A stretch of DNA of 64,000 nucleotides from Herpetosiphon aurantiacus DSM 785 (GCA_000018565.1 CP000875.1:1069199-1133198); one strand, 5' to 3'; shown: positions 26,362-35,071, numbered from the stretch's first letter. The notes: generated by a model from the sequence alone, not told the origin. A program made the numbers and translations.

Positions 26362-27662
26362 GCCAAAGCTCCTACGCTGCGCATCTGGCTTTGAGTGGCT
26401 GGTTGCAGCAGCTGTTTGGCTGCGGTGTAGCCGCTGGCAAAGCTGGCATCGGCCAATTGACCCTCGATTCCGACCCAATCGCCCGCCAAATAAACGTTCG
26501 GGCAATCATTCAAAACCACGGGTGTTCGCCCCGCCAAGCCGCCAAATTGCACCTGCGGTGTATCATAGCTAACGGTGATCGACGGCAAAAATTGGTTGGT
26601 AACCAGTTGATCACGCCAGCCAGCCTGATATTGATCCAATAATTGTTCTAATTCGGCGCGGGTTTGCTTGGGATCATAGGTTTGGCGCGGGTCGAGATAT
26701 TTCATCACATGAATTAATGCTTGACCTTGAGTGGCAAGTTTGGCATAGCTAGAGTGGGCAACCGCATAATAAGGCCGATCAACGCCGAGCAAAAAGCGTC
26801 GCTGTGGTTGGGGCAATTGGCGCAAGCCCACATCCAAACAAGCGGCGGTAATCGGCAACAACCGTTGATAGTGGCGCTGAAAGTGCTGGCTTGTGCCGAT
26901 TAATTCGTTGGCTGCCTGCGGCGTAACCGCCAAAACCACTGCTTCGGCTTGAATATTCGTCCCATCAGCTAGTTGAATTGTCACCCCTGCATGGCTTGGC
27001 TGGATTGCTTGAACCCGTTGGCTGGTGCGTAGTTCAACGCCTGTTTGCCGCGCTTTGTTGATCAACGATTCAACGATCACTTGCCAACCATGATCAACAT
27101 ATAACACTCCAGCCAAGCCAGTTTTGATATTTTCGAGGGTGGCAGCAGCACTTTGCAGGTCGTTAGCAGCGCCATAGGTGGTCAAACGCCCAAACATCGC
27201 CAACAATTGGCGAGCGCGTGGCTCATCGGCTTGCTGCGCGATCCATTGGGCAAAGCTGCGATCGGCATAATGCGTTGGGTTGGTGAATGGAAGTTTGGCA
27301 AAGCTACGCAAAAATTGCCATTTGGCGCGGCGATTGAGCAACGATGTACTGAGTGCTGCTTTAATTGATTTGGTTGGATAAAGCTGTTGCTCAGCCAACA
27401 GCACGTCGGGTGCGATCGGCTTCGAGCCAAATGGCAACACGTTTAATTCGCGTAGCACGCGTGCTCCAGCACCCTTCAAATATAAAGCATGCGGGCCAAA
27501 ATTAATCTCAAAGCCATGCTCACGATTAGTTCGAGCACGCCCGCCCAAGTGCTTAGCCCGCTCCAAAATGATCACCTGTTTGCCTGCCCGCGCCAGATAA
27601 TTTGCCGCCGTCAGGCCTGCCAACCCACCGCCAATCACCACCACCGGTTTTTGCGTATGCAT
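26358..27662 (-). CDS. FAD-dependent amine oxidase/phytoene-desaturase-like oxidoreductase
   Basis: This 434-residue flavoprotein has the N-terminal dinucleotide fold VVVIGGGLAGLTAANYLARAG, then ERAKHLGGRART for FAD ribose and phosphate. The C-terminal NVYLAGDWVGIEGQLADASF closes the FAD site. It resembles the protoporphyrinogen oxidase/carotenoid desaturase/amine oxidase superfamily, but the substrate cannot be assigned. It is translationally coupled to the ECF41 sigma factor that follows (4-nt overlap), so the enzyme and regulator belong to one unit. The MpaB-like oxygenase gene lies 80 bp upstream on the same strand. Confidence 0.88.
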   Translation of the reverse strand: MHTQKPVVVIGGGLAGLTAANYLARAGKQVIILERAKHLGGRARTNREHGFEINFGPHALYLKGAGARVLRELNVLPFGSKPIAPDVLLAEQQLYPTKSIKAALSTSLLNRRAKWQFLRSFAKLPFTNPTHYADRSFAQWIAQQADEPRARQLLAMFGRLTTYGAANDLQSAAATLENIKTGLAGVLYVDHGWQVIVESLINKARQTGVELRTSQRVQAIQPSHAGVTIQLADGTNIQAEAVVLAVTPQAANELIGTSQHFQRHYQRLLPITAACLDVGLRQLPQPQRRFLLGVDRPYYAVAHSSYAKLATQGQALIHVMKYLDPRQTYDPKQTRAELEQLLDQYQAGWRDQLVTNQFLPSITVSYDTPQVQFGGLAGRTPVVLNDCPNVYLAGDWVGIEGQLADASFASGYTAAKQLLQPATQSQMRSVGALA

Positions 27663-27742
27663 CGTTAACTCCAGTTTGTAAAAAACATTCTAGAGCTATG
27701 ACGATTGAGTAGCCTGCAATGTGACATGCAAGCTATTTGATT

Positions 27743-28894
27743 TTAGCCATCTTTTTTGGGTTGATAGGCAGTTGGGTTGGCATTGACCACTCGTTCGCGA
27801 AAATCGGCAGCGGTAGCCTGAATTTGGGTTTGCCAAGCGTTGGGATTGCGGCGCAATTTACGGCGTTGCCAACGATTTGCCAAAACAACCAATGGAACCA
27901 GCAGGCTAATCCATGAACGTTTGATGCCCAGTTGTTGCGAAAGTTGGCGACCATGAAAATGGTGAGTCAGCGCGGTTACCAAGGCAAACGAAAATTTAAA
28001 CGAACGCTTGATCAACGGTTGCACCAATTCACTCACTGCTTGGATCATAGCGGCGGTCAAACGGCGTGAGTTAGCATTGGGCGGCTGCATACTACCATCA
28101 ACCCATGCCAACAAACCTGCTGCCGAGGCTTGATCGACGACATGCTGGTAAATGCTGGGGTCAATTCCTAGTAAATAGCCAATATAGCGCCACAGATGAT
28201 ACAAATCGCTTAATTCAGCGGCAGTGAAATCGATACCAAAACGTGCCAGCGCGGTAAATGGCACATAGGTAAAATCGAGCCACGTTCGTACCATTTCAAG
28301 CTGATTAATCGGCAAGCCCGTTTTGGTTTGATCCCAGCCGCGTTTGAGCATGGCGCTGCGGATTTGGGCATGCAACAAGCGTACTTGCAAACTATGCACG
28401 TAGCCCAAGCCGCCGCGTTGCAGTTGCTGTGGAATGGCGATCGCCATGCCCCACGTGCCCGTTTCGATGATCCGTTTGGTCGCCATATGCTCAAGATCGC
28501 CTGTTTGCACCAACAGATCGGCGATGGTCGGAGCGCTGTAGGTATGCACCAACGAACCTGGGCCGAGCGCCAAGGTTAGCCAAAGCACGCCGATTGAGCA
28601 ATAGGCTTGTGCTCCGCGTTCAAGCCGTGAAACTTCAACCCAAGCGGGCAAGCTTTCGGCGGCAGCAACAAAGGCGCGAATTGCCGGAAAATCGCCCTCA
28701 ATCTGAGCCAGCCCTTCAACCAAGCCGGTTTGTAGCACTTGGCGGGCAGTTCGCCCACATTGAGCAAATTCAGCAATCACTGCATCGGCTAATGGATCGC
28801 CCTGATAGGTGGCTTGGACGAGTTGTTCGAAGCTGGCTTGACCAAAGGTGGCTTGAAGTTTGGCATGGTTGATAACGCTCGCAGGGGCTTGCAT
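27743..28894 (-). CDS. Oxygenase MpaB-family (DUF2236/Lcp-like) protein
   Basis: This 383-residue mostly helical protein matches the DUF2236/MpaB family, which includes the haem b latex-clearing protein Lcp. Family features are GPGSLVHTYSAP, the ETGTWGMAI segment and RLLHAQIRSAMLKRGWD, whose His may be the haem ligand. The C-terminal part is basic with a hydrophobic stretch (SWISLLVPLVVLANRW). Known members cleave or oxidise hydrophobic substrates such as polyisoprene; the substrate here is unknown. It is followed on the same strand by the FAD oxidoreductase and the ECF41 gene, suggesting a small oxidative pathway. Confidence 0.75.
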   Translation of the reverse strand: MQAPASVINHAKLQATFGQASFEQLVQATYQGDPLADAVIAEFAQCGRTARQVLQTGLVEGLAQIEGDFPAIRAFVAAAESLPAWVEVSRLERGAQAYCSIGVLWLTLALGPGSLVHTYSAPTIADLLVQTGDLEHMATKRIIETGTWGMAIAIPQQLQRGGLGYVHSLQVRLLHAQIRSAMLKRGWDQTKTGLPINQLEMVRTWLDFTYVPFTALARFGIDFTAAELSDLYHLWRYIGYLLGIDPSIYQHVVDQASAAGLLAWVDGSMQPPNANSRRLTAAMIQAVSELVQPLIKRSFKFSFALVTALTHHFHGRQLSQQLGIKRSWISLLVPLVVLANRWQRRKLRRNPNAWQTQIQATAADFRERVVNANPTAYQPKKDG

Positions 28895-28910
28895 GGACGA
28901 CCTCTTGGCT

Positions 28911-28949
28911 AAAAATCAAAAAGCACGTACTGGCAAACCAGCACGTGCT
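28911..28949 (-). terminator. Rho-independent terminator of acyl-CoA dehydrogenase gene
   Basis: The stem (28922-28933 with 28938-28949) has 7 + 4 bp, one mismatch and a 4-nt loop. On the minus strand it is followed by TTTTGATTTTT. It lies just past the stop of the gene at 28962-30233. Confidence 0.88.
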
Positions 28950-28961
28950 CAATAGTAAAGC

Positions 28962-30233
28962 CTATTTCAATTCGCGTGACGAGAAGCCCAAAATCCGGCG
29001 GGCAATGATCAAGCGGTTGATTTGGCCAGTGCCTTCAAAAATGTCGTTGATCTTGGCATCGCGCATCCACTTTTCAGCTAGCAGTTCGCGCGTGTAGCCT
29101 AATGGCCCCAAGAGTTCAACCGCTTTTTGGGTGATGACGGTTGCAGCTTCGCCAGCTTTGACTTTGCAGGCTGAGGCTTCGACGGTGTTGGCTTCACCCG
29201 AATCCATCATCCAAGCGGCTTTGAGGGTGAGCAACCACGCTGCTTTGTGCTGGGCTTCTAATTCCAACACATCACGTTCGATCGCGCTCATCTCATTAAC
29301 TGGCACATCGTCGCGGATTGGGATGCCAGCAAGGCTAAGTTGTTCGCGCAACAATTCCAAGGCGGCGCGGGCGATCCCCAAGGCTGAAGCAGCCACGGCT
29401 GGGCGGGTGGCATCGAAGGTTTTCATCGCACCTTTGAAGCCCTTGGGCGCGTCAGCGCTGGCAGCTGTTGCCTCGGCCTTCGGAATTTCGGGGTTGCCGA
29501 GCACGTTATCAAATGGAATGCGGCAATCGGTGAATACAACTGCGGCGGTATCGCTGGCGCGAATCCCCATCTTGTGCTCAAGCTTGGTTACTTGCATGCC
29601 TGGTGTGCCAGCTTCGACCACAAAAGCCTTCATTCCAGCGCGACCCAATTTGGGATCGACCGTCGCCCAAACCACCACCAAACCTTGTGATTCTTCGAGC
29701 GACAAACGACCGCCAGTACAATAAATCTTTTCGCCGTTTAAGATCCACGAATCACCATCGCGCACGGCGGTGGTGCGAATTGCCGAGGTATCCGAGCCAG
29801 CTTGTGGCTCGGTCATCGCCATCGAACCCCAAACCGGAGTTTCGCTCTCGCCGAAGCGTGCCAAGAAGCGATTTTTTTGGTCGTTGGTGCCAGCAGCGGC
29901 GACGGCAGCTCCACCCAACGCGCCGCCTGGAGTGGTCAGATACATACCTGCATCGCCCCACGAAAGCGCCTCGATCAAATGCACCATGCGCACATTGCCT
30001 GTTTTGGGCTTTTTGGGTTTGCTGGGGTCGGTTGCAGTTTCCGGTTTATCAACAGCACCAAACATTGGATTTTGGCGCATAATTGGCCACATCGCATTGA
30101 TATAATCCCATGGAATATCGTGTTCGTGCTCATCGAAATGGCGTGAAACAGGCCGCATCATTTGTTCGGCAACCATCTGCGCCATTTGGCGTTGGGTATC
30201 AATGCTTTCGGATAATTTAAAATCAATCGCCAT
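28962..30233 (-). CDS. Acyl-CoA dehydrogenase (catalytic Glu present)
   Basis: This 423-residue flavoenzyme makes the alpha-beta double bond in acyl-CoA. The FAD-contact strand is WGSMAMTEPQAGSDTSAIRT. The C-terminal block EKWMRDAKINDIFEGTGQIN holds FEGT, whose Glu is the usual catalytic base of medium/short-chain enzymes. Residues ~75-85 (TDPSKPKKPKTG) are a charged insertion before the N-terminal helical core resumes. The start at 30233 has GGGGG 5 nt upstream. A terminator follows. It lies downstream of a second dehydrogenase and an SCP2 gene, all on the minus strand. Confidence 0.92.
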   Translation of the reverse strand: MAIDFKLSESIDTQRQMAQMVAEQMMRPVSRHFDEHEHDIPWDYINAMWPIMRQNPMFGAVDKPETATDPSKPKKPKTGNVRMVHLIEALSWGDAGMYLTTPGGALGGAAVAAAGTNDQKNRFLARFGESETPVWGSMAMTEPQAGSDTSAIRTTAVRDGDSWILNGEKIYCTGGRLSLEESQGLVVVWATVDPKLGRAGMKAFVVEAGTPGMQVTKLEHKMGIRASDTAAVVFTDCRIPFDNVLGNPEIPKAEATAASADAPKGFKGAMKTFDATRPAVAASALGIARAALELLREQLSLAGIPIRDDVPVNEMSAIERDVLELEAQHKAAWLLTLKAAWMMDSGEANTVEASACKVKAGEAATVITQKAVELLGPLGYTRELLAEKWMRDAKINDIFEGTGQINRLIIARRILGFSSRELK

Positions 30234-30245
30234 GAGAACCCCCAT

Positions 30246-30448
30246 GTATTAAGGCAGAAATCAAAAGTCAAAAGTCAAAATATCAAGTTAAATGTTAGAA
30301 AGCAAAAATTAGAATACTATAGAAATTTAAGCTAGAAATAATCTAATAGGTATTTATGAGCTATATTACTTTCTACCTTTATAACGTTTCGTTTCTGATT
30401 TTTTTGCCTTTTGCCTTTTGCCTTTTGCCTTTTGCCTTTTGCCTTTAC
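30246..30448. repeat. Gap with AAAAGTC and TTTTGCC heptamer repeats
   Basis: CAAAAGTCAAAAGTCAAAA lies near 30263. Six exact tandem copies of TTTTGCC occupy 30402-30443, right after the stop of the next dehydrogenase gene. The rest is AT-rich. No gene is seen. Confidence 0.85.
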
Positions 30449-31540
30449 TTAGACCATTGCCAAGCCGTCGAAGGTGCTGAAGCCACGAGCGTTGCGCAGC
30501 CATAATTCGACTGGAAACTCACGAATATAGCCGTGACCGCCAAGAATTTGCAAGGCGCGGTCGCAAACCATCAAGACCGTTTTGTCGGCGTTGTGTTTGG
30601 CCATCAGCGCATCGCGAGTGACTTCTTGGTTATTATCGAGCTTCCAAGCCGCTTCCCAAACCATCAAGCGTGCGCCATCAATTTCGACCAGCATTTCGGC
30701 CAACATAAAGGCAATTGATTGGCGTTGACCGATCGCTTCGCCAAACGTTTGGCGATTACGGGCATAATCAAGGGCATATTCGTAGGCTCCACGGGCAACT
30801 CCAACCGCCAAAGCAGCCAAGCCAACCTGTGAACGCGCATATAAACGTCCGAAATCGATGCCAGCTTCGCCGCCAAGTTTGGCATCGGCGGCAACTTTCA
30901 CGTTGTCGAGGGTGATGCGAGCGACTTCAAGCGCCCGTACACCCATCAATTTTTCACGCTCACCAACAGTTAGGCCAGTGGTTTTCGTGGGCACAATAAA
31001 AGCTTGGGTTTGGCCATCTTCAGCAGCATAAATCAAGAAATGTTCGGCGCTGTTGGCCAGTGGCACATAGCTTTTGACCCCGTTTAACACATAGCCATCG
31101 CCATCGCGGGTGGCCGTGGTTTGCAATTTGCGTGGGTTGAATTGTAGGCGGGGTTCGATCAAGGCTGAGGTGGCGTTGACGAAGCTTTCTTCGCTAAATT
31201 GAGGCAACAGCGCTTCGCGTTGGGCTTCAGTGCCAGCCGCCAAAATTGCGAATGCAAAGCTAGCAGGAGCGCTCAAGGCCAAAGCACTAGCCAAATCGCC
31301 CCAAGCCAACTCTTCGAGTGCCAACGCACCAGTTACCGCCGAAAATTCACCAAAACCGCCGTATTGCTCAGGAATCGACGAACCGACCAAGCCTAATTCC
31401 CAGCCTTTGCTCAGAATATCGGCGGGCAATTCGCCATTTTCGTCGGCCTCGCGAAAAATCGAGCGCAGACGATCCTTGGCAAAACGTTTAAGCGTATCAA
31501 CAATCAGGGCTTGTTCTTCAGATGGAGAGAAGGAAATCAT
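30449..31540 (-). CDS. Acyl-CoA dehydrogenase family protein, short C-terminus
   Basis: This is a 363-residue acyl-CoA dehydrogenase homologue with all three domains: N-terminal helices, central beta (VNATSALIEPRLQFNPRKL) and C-terminal helices ending ILGGHGYIREFPVELWLRNA. The usual FEGT is replaced by STFDGLAMV, so the catalytic Glu position is Asp. The protein stops there, lacking the normal last helix. In the central domain the TEP..GSD flavin motif is also altered. It may be a non-catalytic or specialised subunit pairing with the dehydrogenase at 28962-30233. The start at 31540 has GGAG 6 nt upstream. Confidence 0.87.
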   Translation of the reverse strand: MISFSPSEEQALIVDTLKRFAKDRLRSIFREADENGELPADILSKGWELGLVGSSIPEQYGGFGEFSAVTGALALEELAWGDLASALALSAPASFAFAILAAGTEAQREALLPQFSEESFVNATSALIEPRLQFNPRKLQTTATRDGDGYVLNGVKSYVPLANSAEHFLIYAAEDGQTQAFIVPTKTTGLTVGEREKLMGVRALEVARITLDNVKVAADAKLGGEAGIDFGRLYARSQVGLAALAVGVARGAYEYALDYARNRQTFGEAIGQRQSIAFMLAEMLVEIDGARLMVWEAAWKLDNNQEVTRDALMAKHNADKTVLMVCDRALQILGGHGYIREFPVELWLRNARGFSTFDGLAMV

Positions 31541-31561
31541 CGTTGCTCCCTCAGAGTGCAA

Positions 31562-31619
31562 ATCAAAAGTCAAAAGTCAAAAGGTAGAATTTTTGCCTTC
31601 TGCCTTTTGACTTTTGAGC
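31562..31619. repeat. 14-bp-stem hairpin of AAAAGTC repeats
   Basis: CAAAAGTCAAAAGG (31571-31584) pairs perfectly with CCTTTTGACTTTTG (31603-31616) across an 18-nt loop. It is built from the same heptamers as 30246-30448 and may act as a terminator of the SCP2 gene. Confidence 0.7.
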
Positions 31620-31622
31620 TAA

Positions 31623-32162
31623 TTACATGAGTGTGCCGAGCTTCATGAGGAAATTCATGTCGCCTTTGAATTTGAGTTTGCCAGTCATAAAGGCCATTTG
31701 GCTATTGAGTTCGCCCTTGAGGATTTTGGCGTAATCTTCGGCCTTCATCATGAGGGTGACTTCAGGGGTATCAACGCCGTTGAAGGTGGTAGTTGAATAG
31801 GCCACGCTGCCATCGGCTTTGGTCAATTCAAGGTTGAATTTGCCCTTGAGATTTTGCAATTTTTCCATGCGGCTGGCGCTCATTTTGGCTGGGCTAACCA
31901 AGGCATCTGCCGAGGCAGTTTCTTCGGTAATTACCCCACGCCAGGTTGGCTCGTCGAGGGTCACGGTCAATAATGGATTTTCCACCGTGCCATTGACTAC
32001 TTCGCCGCGGCCAGCGCTATAGCTCACCGCGTAGGCCGTCCCATCAACCAAATACTGAATTGCATAGGTCGCATCTTCCAAGCCACCACTTTGGCTTGCC
32101 AATTGTTCCGGCAGGGCGGTCGCAATGTAATCACTAACGGTTATCGTGCTGAGGTCTGCCAT
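31623..32162 (-). CDS. SCP2 sterol-carrier-domain protein
   Basis: This 179-residue soluble protein has an SCP2 lipid-binding fold. The core strands are TYAIQYLVDGTAYAVSYSAG, PLLTVTLDEPTWRGVI and VTLMMKAEDYAKILKGEL. The C-terminal pattern AFMTGKLKFKGDMNFLMKLGTL is the SCP2 hallmark. Such domains bind and move acyl-CoA or sterol-like lipids. It lies upstream of the two acyl-CoA dehydrogenases, consistent with a lipid-oxidation cluster. The start at 32162 has AGGAG upstream; the 54 codons before it in the frame are Cys-rich and not expected to be translated. Confidence 0.88.
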   Translation of the reverse strand: MADLSTITVSDYIATALPEQLASQSGGLEDATYAIQYLVDGTAYAVSYSAGRGEVVNGTVENPLLTVTLDEPTWRGVITEETASADALVSPAKMSASRMEKLQNLKGKFNLELTKADGSVAYSTTTFNGVDTPEVTLMMKAEDYAKILKGELNSQMAFMTGKLKFKGDMNFLMKLGTLM

Positions 32163-32332
32163 CGAAGGTGCTCCTTTGCAATTGACGCAGATGAATTTGA
32201 GAGGTTTTTGTTTGCTTGATTTGAAGTATATCATTAGTTTATGACATACTGCGTCATGATTATAGCGAGGTTTTAACAATGCTGCAATGTTGCACCAAAT
32301 TTCACAAGGGGCAGGTTTTGGCAAGGACTAAA

Positions 32333-33463
32333 TCAAGCTGCTGCTGCGGCTTTTTGATCAAGCAGTTGTTGCCGCAGTGCTTGAAAATGCTCAAGCCATG
32401 GACTGGTTGATTCTTGTGCTTCAAGCTGCTCAAGCAACTGATCGGTAATTGCCAAGGCTGGTTCGGGCTGCTGATTGTGGCTCAAACTGGTAATGTAGTT
32501 AAAAGCCACATGATAGACAAAAGGATCATCGGTAGGATAATGTTCGGTTAAATGAGGATACATTTGCTCTAATAGTTGACAGGCTTCGGCATGTTGCTCT
32601 GTCTCATCAAGCACTACAGCGAAGAAATGGCCAACCCTTAAATAATACTTGTTATTCTTGCCATATTTACTGATAATTTCGTCTAATAAATTACGATATT
32701 GTTCGATTGCCAGTTCAGGATTATCCATAACTGCATATTGGGTAAATGCTAAACGCTCTTTTAAATAATATTCAAACTTTGTTTGATCAGCAAAATAGAT
32801 TTTTTGTAGCTCCTGCAAACGTTGATACTGTAACAATGCTTCAGATGATTTTCGCTCGATGAGAAAATTGGCAAAATCTATTAAGCTAAAAAATAAAACC
32901 TCTCCTTTAAGATCATCAGCTGAGGTTAAATCATCGAAGCTATGAATAATTTGGCGATAATAGGTTTCGGCCTCGGCATAGCGTTCGCTGGCAGTCATAC
33001 ATTGCGCTAAGCTTTGGATGGTACTCAGGGTATTATCGTGATCAGCACCAAGTAAAGCAGTTTGTTTGGCTAAAATATCTCTGAGGTGCTGTTCGGCTTT
33101 GCTGATTTCACCTTGTTCGAGCAACATAACTGCGTAATGTTGCAAGGCCACTAAGAAATTGGCCTGATTGGCTGGGTCGAATTTTTGATAATAGTGCATA
33201 ATGCGCTGGTAAATTGCCTCGGCCTCAGCGTATTTTTGGGCTTGAATCAGCTTAATTGCCTGATTTTGTTGGGCGAAAATAAATAAAATATGGGTGTCGC
33301 CAACCGTATAATCCAAATTTTCACGCATCACCCGATCAGGGTCAGGCTCAAGTGCTGCATAGCGGGTCTGCTCTTCAATTCTCAAATGCCGATATTGTTG
33401 ATAAAACCACCAGCCGCCGATTAACGTAACCACAAGCAGAATAATCCAGCCACTCCAGTGCAT
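32333..33463 (-). CDS. TPR-repeat membrane-anchored protein
   Basis: This 376-residue protein has an N-terminal membrane anchor (IILLVVTLIGGWWFYQQY, ~5-22) and then helical TPR repeats across ~60-360. Repeats include KYAEAEAIYQRIMHYYQKFD, EISKAEQHLRDIL and RYAEAETYYRQII. The TPR part should form a protein-binding scaffold; the partner is unknown. It is more A/T-rich than its neighbours in the middle. It is a single gene, separated from SCP2 by about 170 bp and from the OsmC gene by a hairpin. Confidence 0.78.
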   Translation of the reverse strand: MHWSGWIILLVVTLIGGWWFYQQYRHLRIEEQTRYAALEPDPDRVMRENLDYTVGDTHILFIFAQQNQAIKLIQAQKYAEAEAIYQRIMHYYQKFDPANQANFLVALQHYAVMLLEQGEISKAEQHLRDILAKQTALLGADHDNTLSTIQSLAQCMTASERYAEAETYYRQIIHSFDDLTSADDLKGEVLFFSLIDFANFLIERKSSEALLQYQRLQELQKIYFADQTKFEYYLKERLAFTQYAVMDNPELAIEQYRNLLDEIISKYGKNNKYYLRVGHFFAVVLDETEQHAEACQLLEQMYPHLTEHYPTDDPFVYHVAFNYITSLSHNQQPEPALAITDQLLEQLEAQESTSPWLEHFQALRQQLLDQKAAAAA

Positions 33464-33487
33464 AAACGTCTCTCTAAGGCTTAATCA

Positions 33488-33528
33488 TCAACGCCCGCTA
33501 TTCAGTAATTGAGTAGCGGGCGCGTTGA
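33488..33528. terminator. Strong hairpin downstream of OsmC gene
   Basis: A 9-bp core (33492-33500 with 33514-33522) is extended on both sides with one bulge. There is no clear U-run on the minus strand, so terminator activity is likely but not certain. Confidence 0.55.
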
Positions 33529-33548
33529 GCTAAGCAGCAAGGCCAAGC

Positions 33549-33977
33549 TTATTTCAAGGTTGCGTGTAATTCAATGGTTGGAACTGCTGCCAAGGCTTTT
33601 GAGATTGGGCAATTTACTTTGGCCTTTTCAGCAAATTCGGCAAACGCCGCAGCATCGATGTTTGGCACATCGGCTTCGGTGTGCAATTCGATTTTGGTGA
33701 TGCTAAAGCCAGCATCGCCACGTTCGATATGAACCTTGGCAACCGTGTGAACGCTCTTTGGCTCGAAGCCACCGCGACCGAGATCGGCAGTCAATGCCAT
33801 CGAAAAACAACCAGCGTGGGCGGCTGCAATCAATTCTTCGGGGTTGGTGCCAGTGCCATCTTCAAAGCGTGAAGGAAATGAGTAGCTACCTTCCACTGCG
33901 CCACTGCCAGTTTTGACCGAGCCTGCGCCTTCGCGTAAAGAGCCAGTCCATGTTGCTTCAGCCGAACGTACTGCCAT
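33549..33977 (-). CDS. OsmC/Ohr-family peroxide-reducing protein
   Basis: This 142-residue thiol peroxidase reduces organic hydroperoxides. The two redox Cys are visible in HAGCFSMAL and KVNCPISKAL. TNPEELIAAAHAG and the beta strands VHTVAKVHIERG fit OsmC proper rather than Ohr. The length is normal. The start at 33977 has GGAGG 9 nt upstream; an ATG three codons earlier overlaps that site. A second, shorter OsmC-like protein is at 50878-51234. Confidence 0.94.
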   Translation of the reverse strand: MAVRSAEATWTGSLREGAGSVKTGSGAVEGSYSFPSRFEDGTGTNPEELIAAAHAGCFSMALTADLGRGGFEPKSVHTVAKVHIERGDAGFSITKIELHTEADVPNIDAAAFAEFAEKAKVNCPISKALAAVPTIELHATLK

Positions 33978-34064
33978 AGGAATCATCCTCCATAACTTAA
34001 TCGTGGCTCTATGGTAACAGAATTTTGCTATTGTGTGCGATGTTTGGGTATAATCGTGTTTGGT

Positions 34065-34158
34065 ATGCCCTCACCTCCTAGCCCCCTCGCCCGCCGAGCG
34101 TGGCGAGGGGGAACGCTCCCCTCTCCCGCCGTCGTGGGAGAGGGGTCGGGGGTGAGGG
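34065..34158. repeat. Cloverleaf-like palindromic repeat, copy 3
   Basis: The outer arms CCCTCACCTCC and GGGGGTGAGGG enclose two hairpins: CCCCCTCGCC/GGCGAGGGGG and CCCCTCTCCC/GGGAGAGGGG. It is the clearest copy of the family and lies between the divergent osmC and tatD genes. Confidence 0.8.
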
Positions 34159-34214
34159 CACCCAATCGATTAATAATTTGATAAACCATGACCCATAGCA
34201 CCGTAGGGAAATCC

Positions 34215-34985
34215 ATGTTAATTGATACCCACACTCATGTTCATAGCGATCAGTTTGATGATGATCGAGCGGCAGTGTTTGAGCGTGCCCAAGCCGCTGA
34301 CGTAACTCGCATGATCAACATTGGCTACGATTTGCCCTCGTCACGCGCCAGTGTTGCCTTAGCTCAATGCCAGCCCATGGTCTGGGCTAGCGTGGGCATT
34401 CAGCCGCATTATGCCTTGAATACTGGCGAGGCTGAATTAGCCCAAATTCGCCAGTTATTGGCTGAGCCGCGAGTGGTGGCCTTGGGCGAAATTGGGCTTG
34501 ATTATTACCATGATCGTGCGCCCCACGATATTCAAGAGCAGTTGTTTCGCCAACAACTAGCGATGGCCCGCGAACTGGATTTTCCGGTCGTCATCCATAG
34601 CCGCGATGCTGTTACCGATACAGTACGGATTTTGGATTCGGCGGCACGCGGCCAAGCTGGGGTGATGCACTCATTTAGTGGTGATTGGACTTACGCCGAA
34701 GCTTGTTTGGATGTTGGGTTTTATCTTTCATTCTCTGGTCCTGTGACCTTCAAAAAAGCTGTTGAGTTGCAGGATGTGGTTCAGCGTGTGCCGCTTGATC
34801 GCATATTAATTGAAACTGATGCCCCGTATCTAACACCTCACCCATATCGTGGCAAACGCAATGAGCCAAGCTATGTGGCGTATGTGGCCGAAGCAATTGC
34901 GCGGTTGCGTGATTTGAGCCTTGCTGAAGTTGCGACGATCACCACGGCCAATGCTGAACGCTTATTTCGGCGGTTGCTCGCCTAA
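34215..34985 (+). CDS. TatD-family metal-dependent deoxyribonuclease
   Basis: This 256-residue TIM-barrel hydrolase has the metal ligands visible in order: HTHVHSDQF, GEIGLDYYHDR, VIHSRDA, MHSFSG and IETDAPYL. Together these are the TatD signature. It acts on DNA 3' ends in related species and may aid DNA repair or quality control. The start at 34215 (MLIDTHTH) has GGGA 7 nt upstream; the ATG nine codons before lacks one. Confidence 0.95.
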   Translation: MLIDTHTHVHSDQFDDDRAAVFERAQAADVTRMINIGYDLPSSRASVALAQCQPMVWASVGIQPHYALNTGEAELAQIRQLLAEPRVVALGEIGLDYYHDRAPHDIQEQLFRQQLAMARELDFPVVIHSRDAVTDTVRILDSAARGQAGVMHSFSGDWTYAEACLDVGFYLSFSGPVTFKKAVELQDVVQRVPLDRILIETDAPYLTPHPYRGKRNEPSYVAYVAEAIARLRDLSLAEVATITTANAERLFRRLLA

Positions 34986-35071
34986 ACCAATGCTCATCAA
35001 CTGCTAACCCAGCAGCGCCGAGAGCCATTTTAAAATAGAAGTAGCCTGCCTGCTAGATTGAGGAATCCCCT

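Noticed and set aside
26362-26505. 48-codon N-terminal extension of the ECF41 gene
   Set aside because: It lies inside the oxidoreductase gene and the encoded part has no sigma similarity.
30402-30443. Possible CRISPR array
   Set aside because: The units are only 7 bp, exact and without spacers; no cas genes are nearby.
32163-32324. 54-codon N-terminal extension of the SCP2 gene
   Set aside because: It is Cys-rich and unlike SCP2; AGGAG directly precedes the ATG at 32162.
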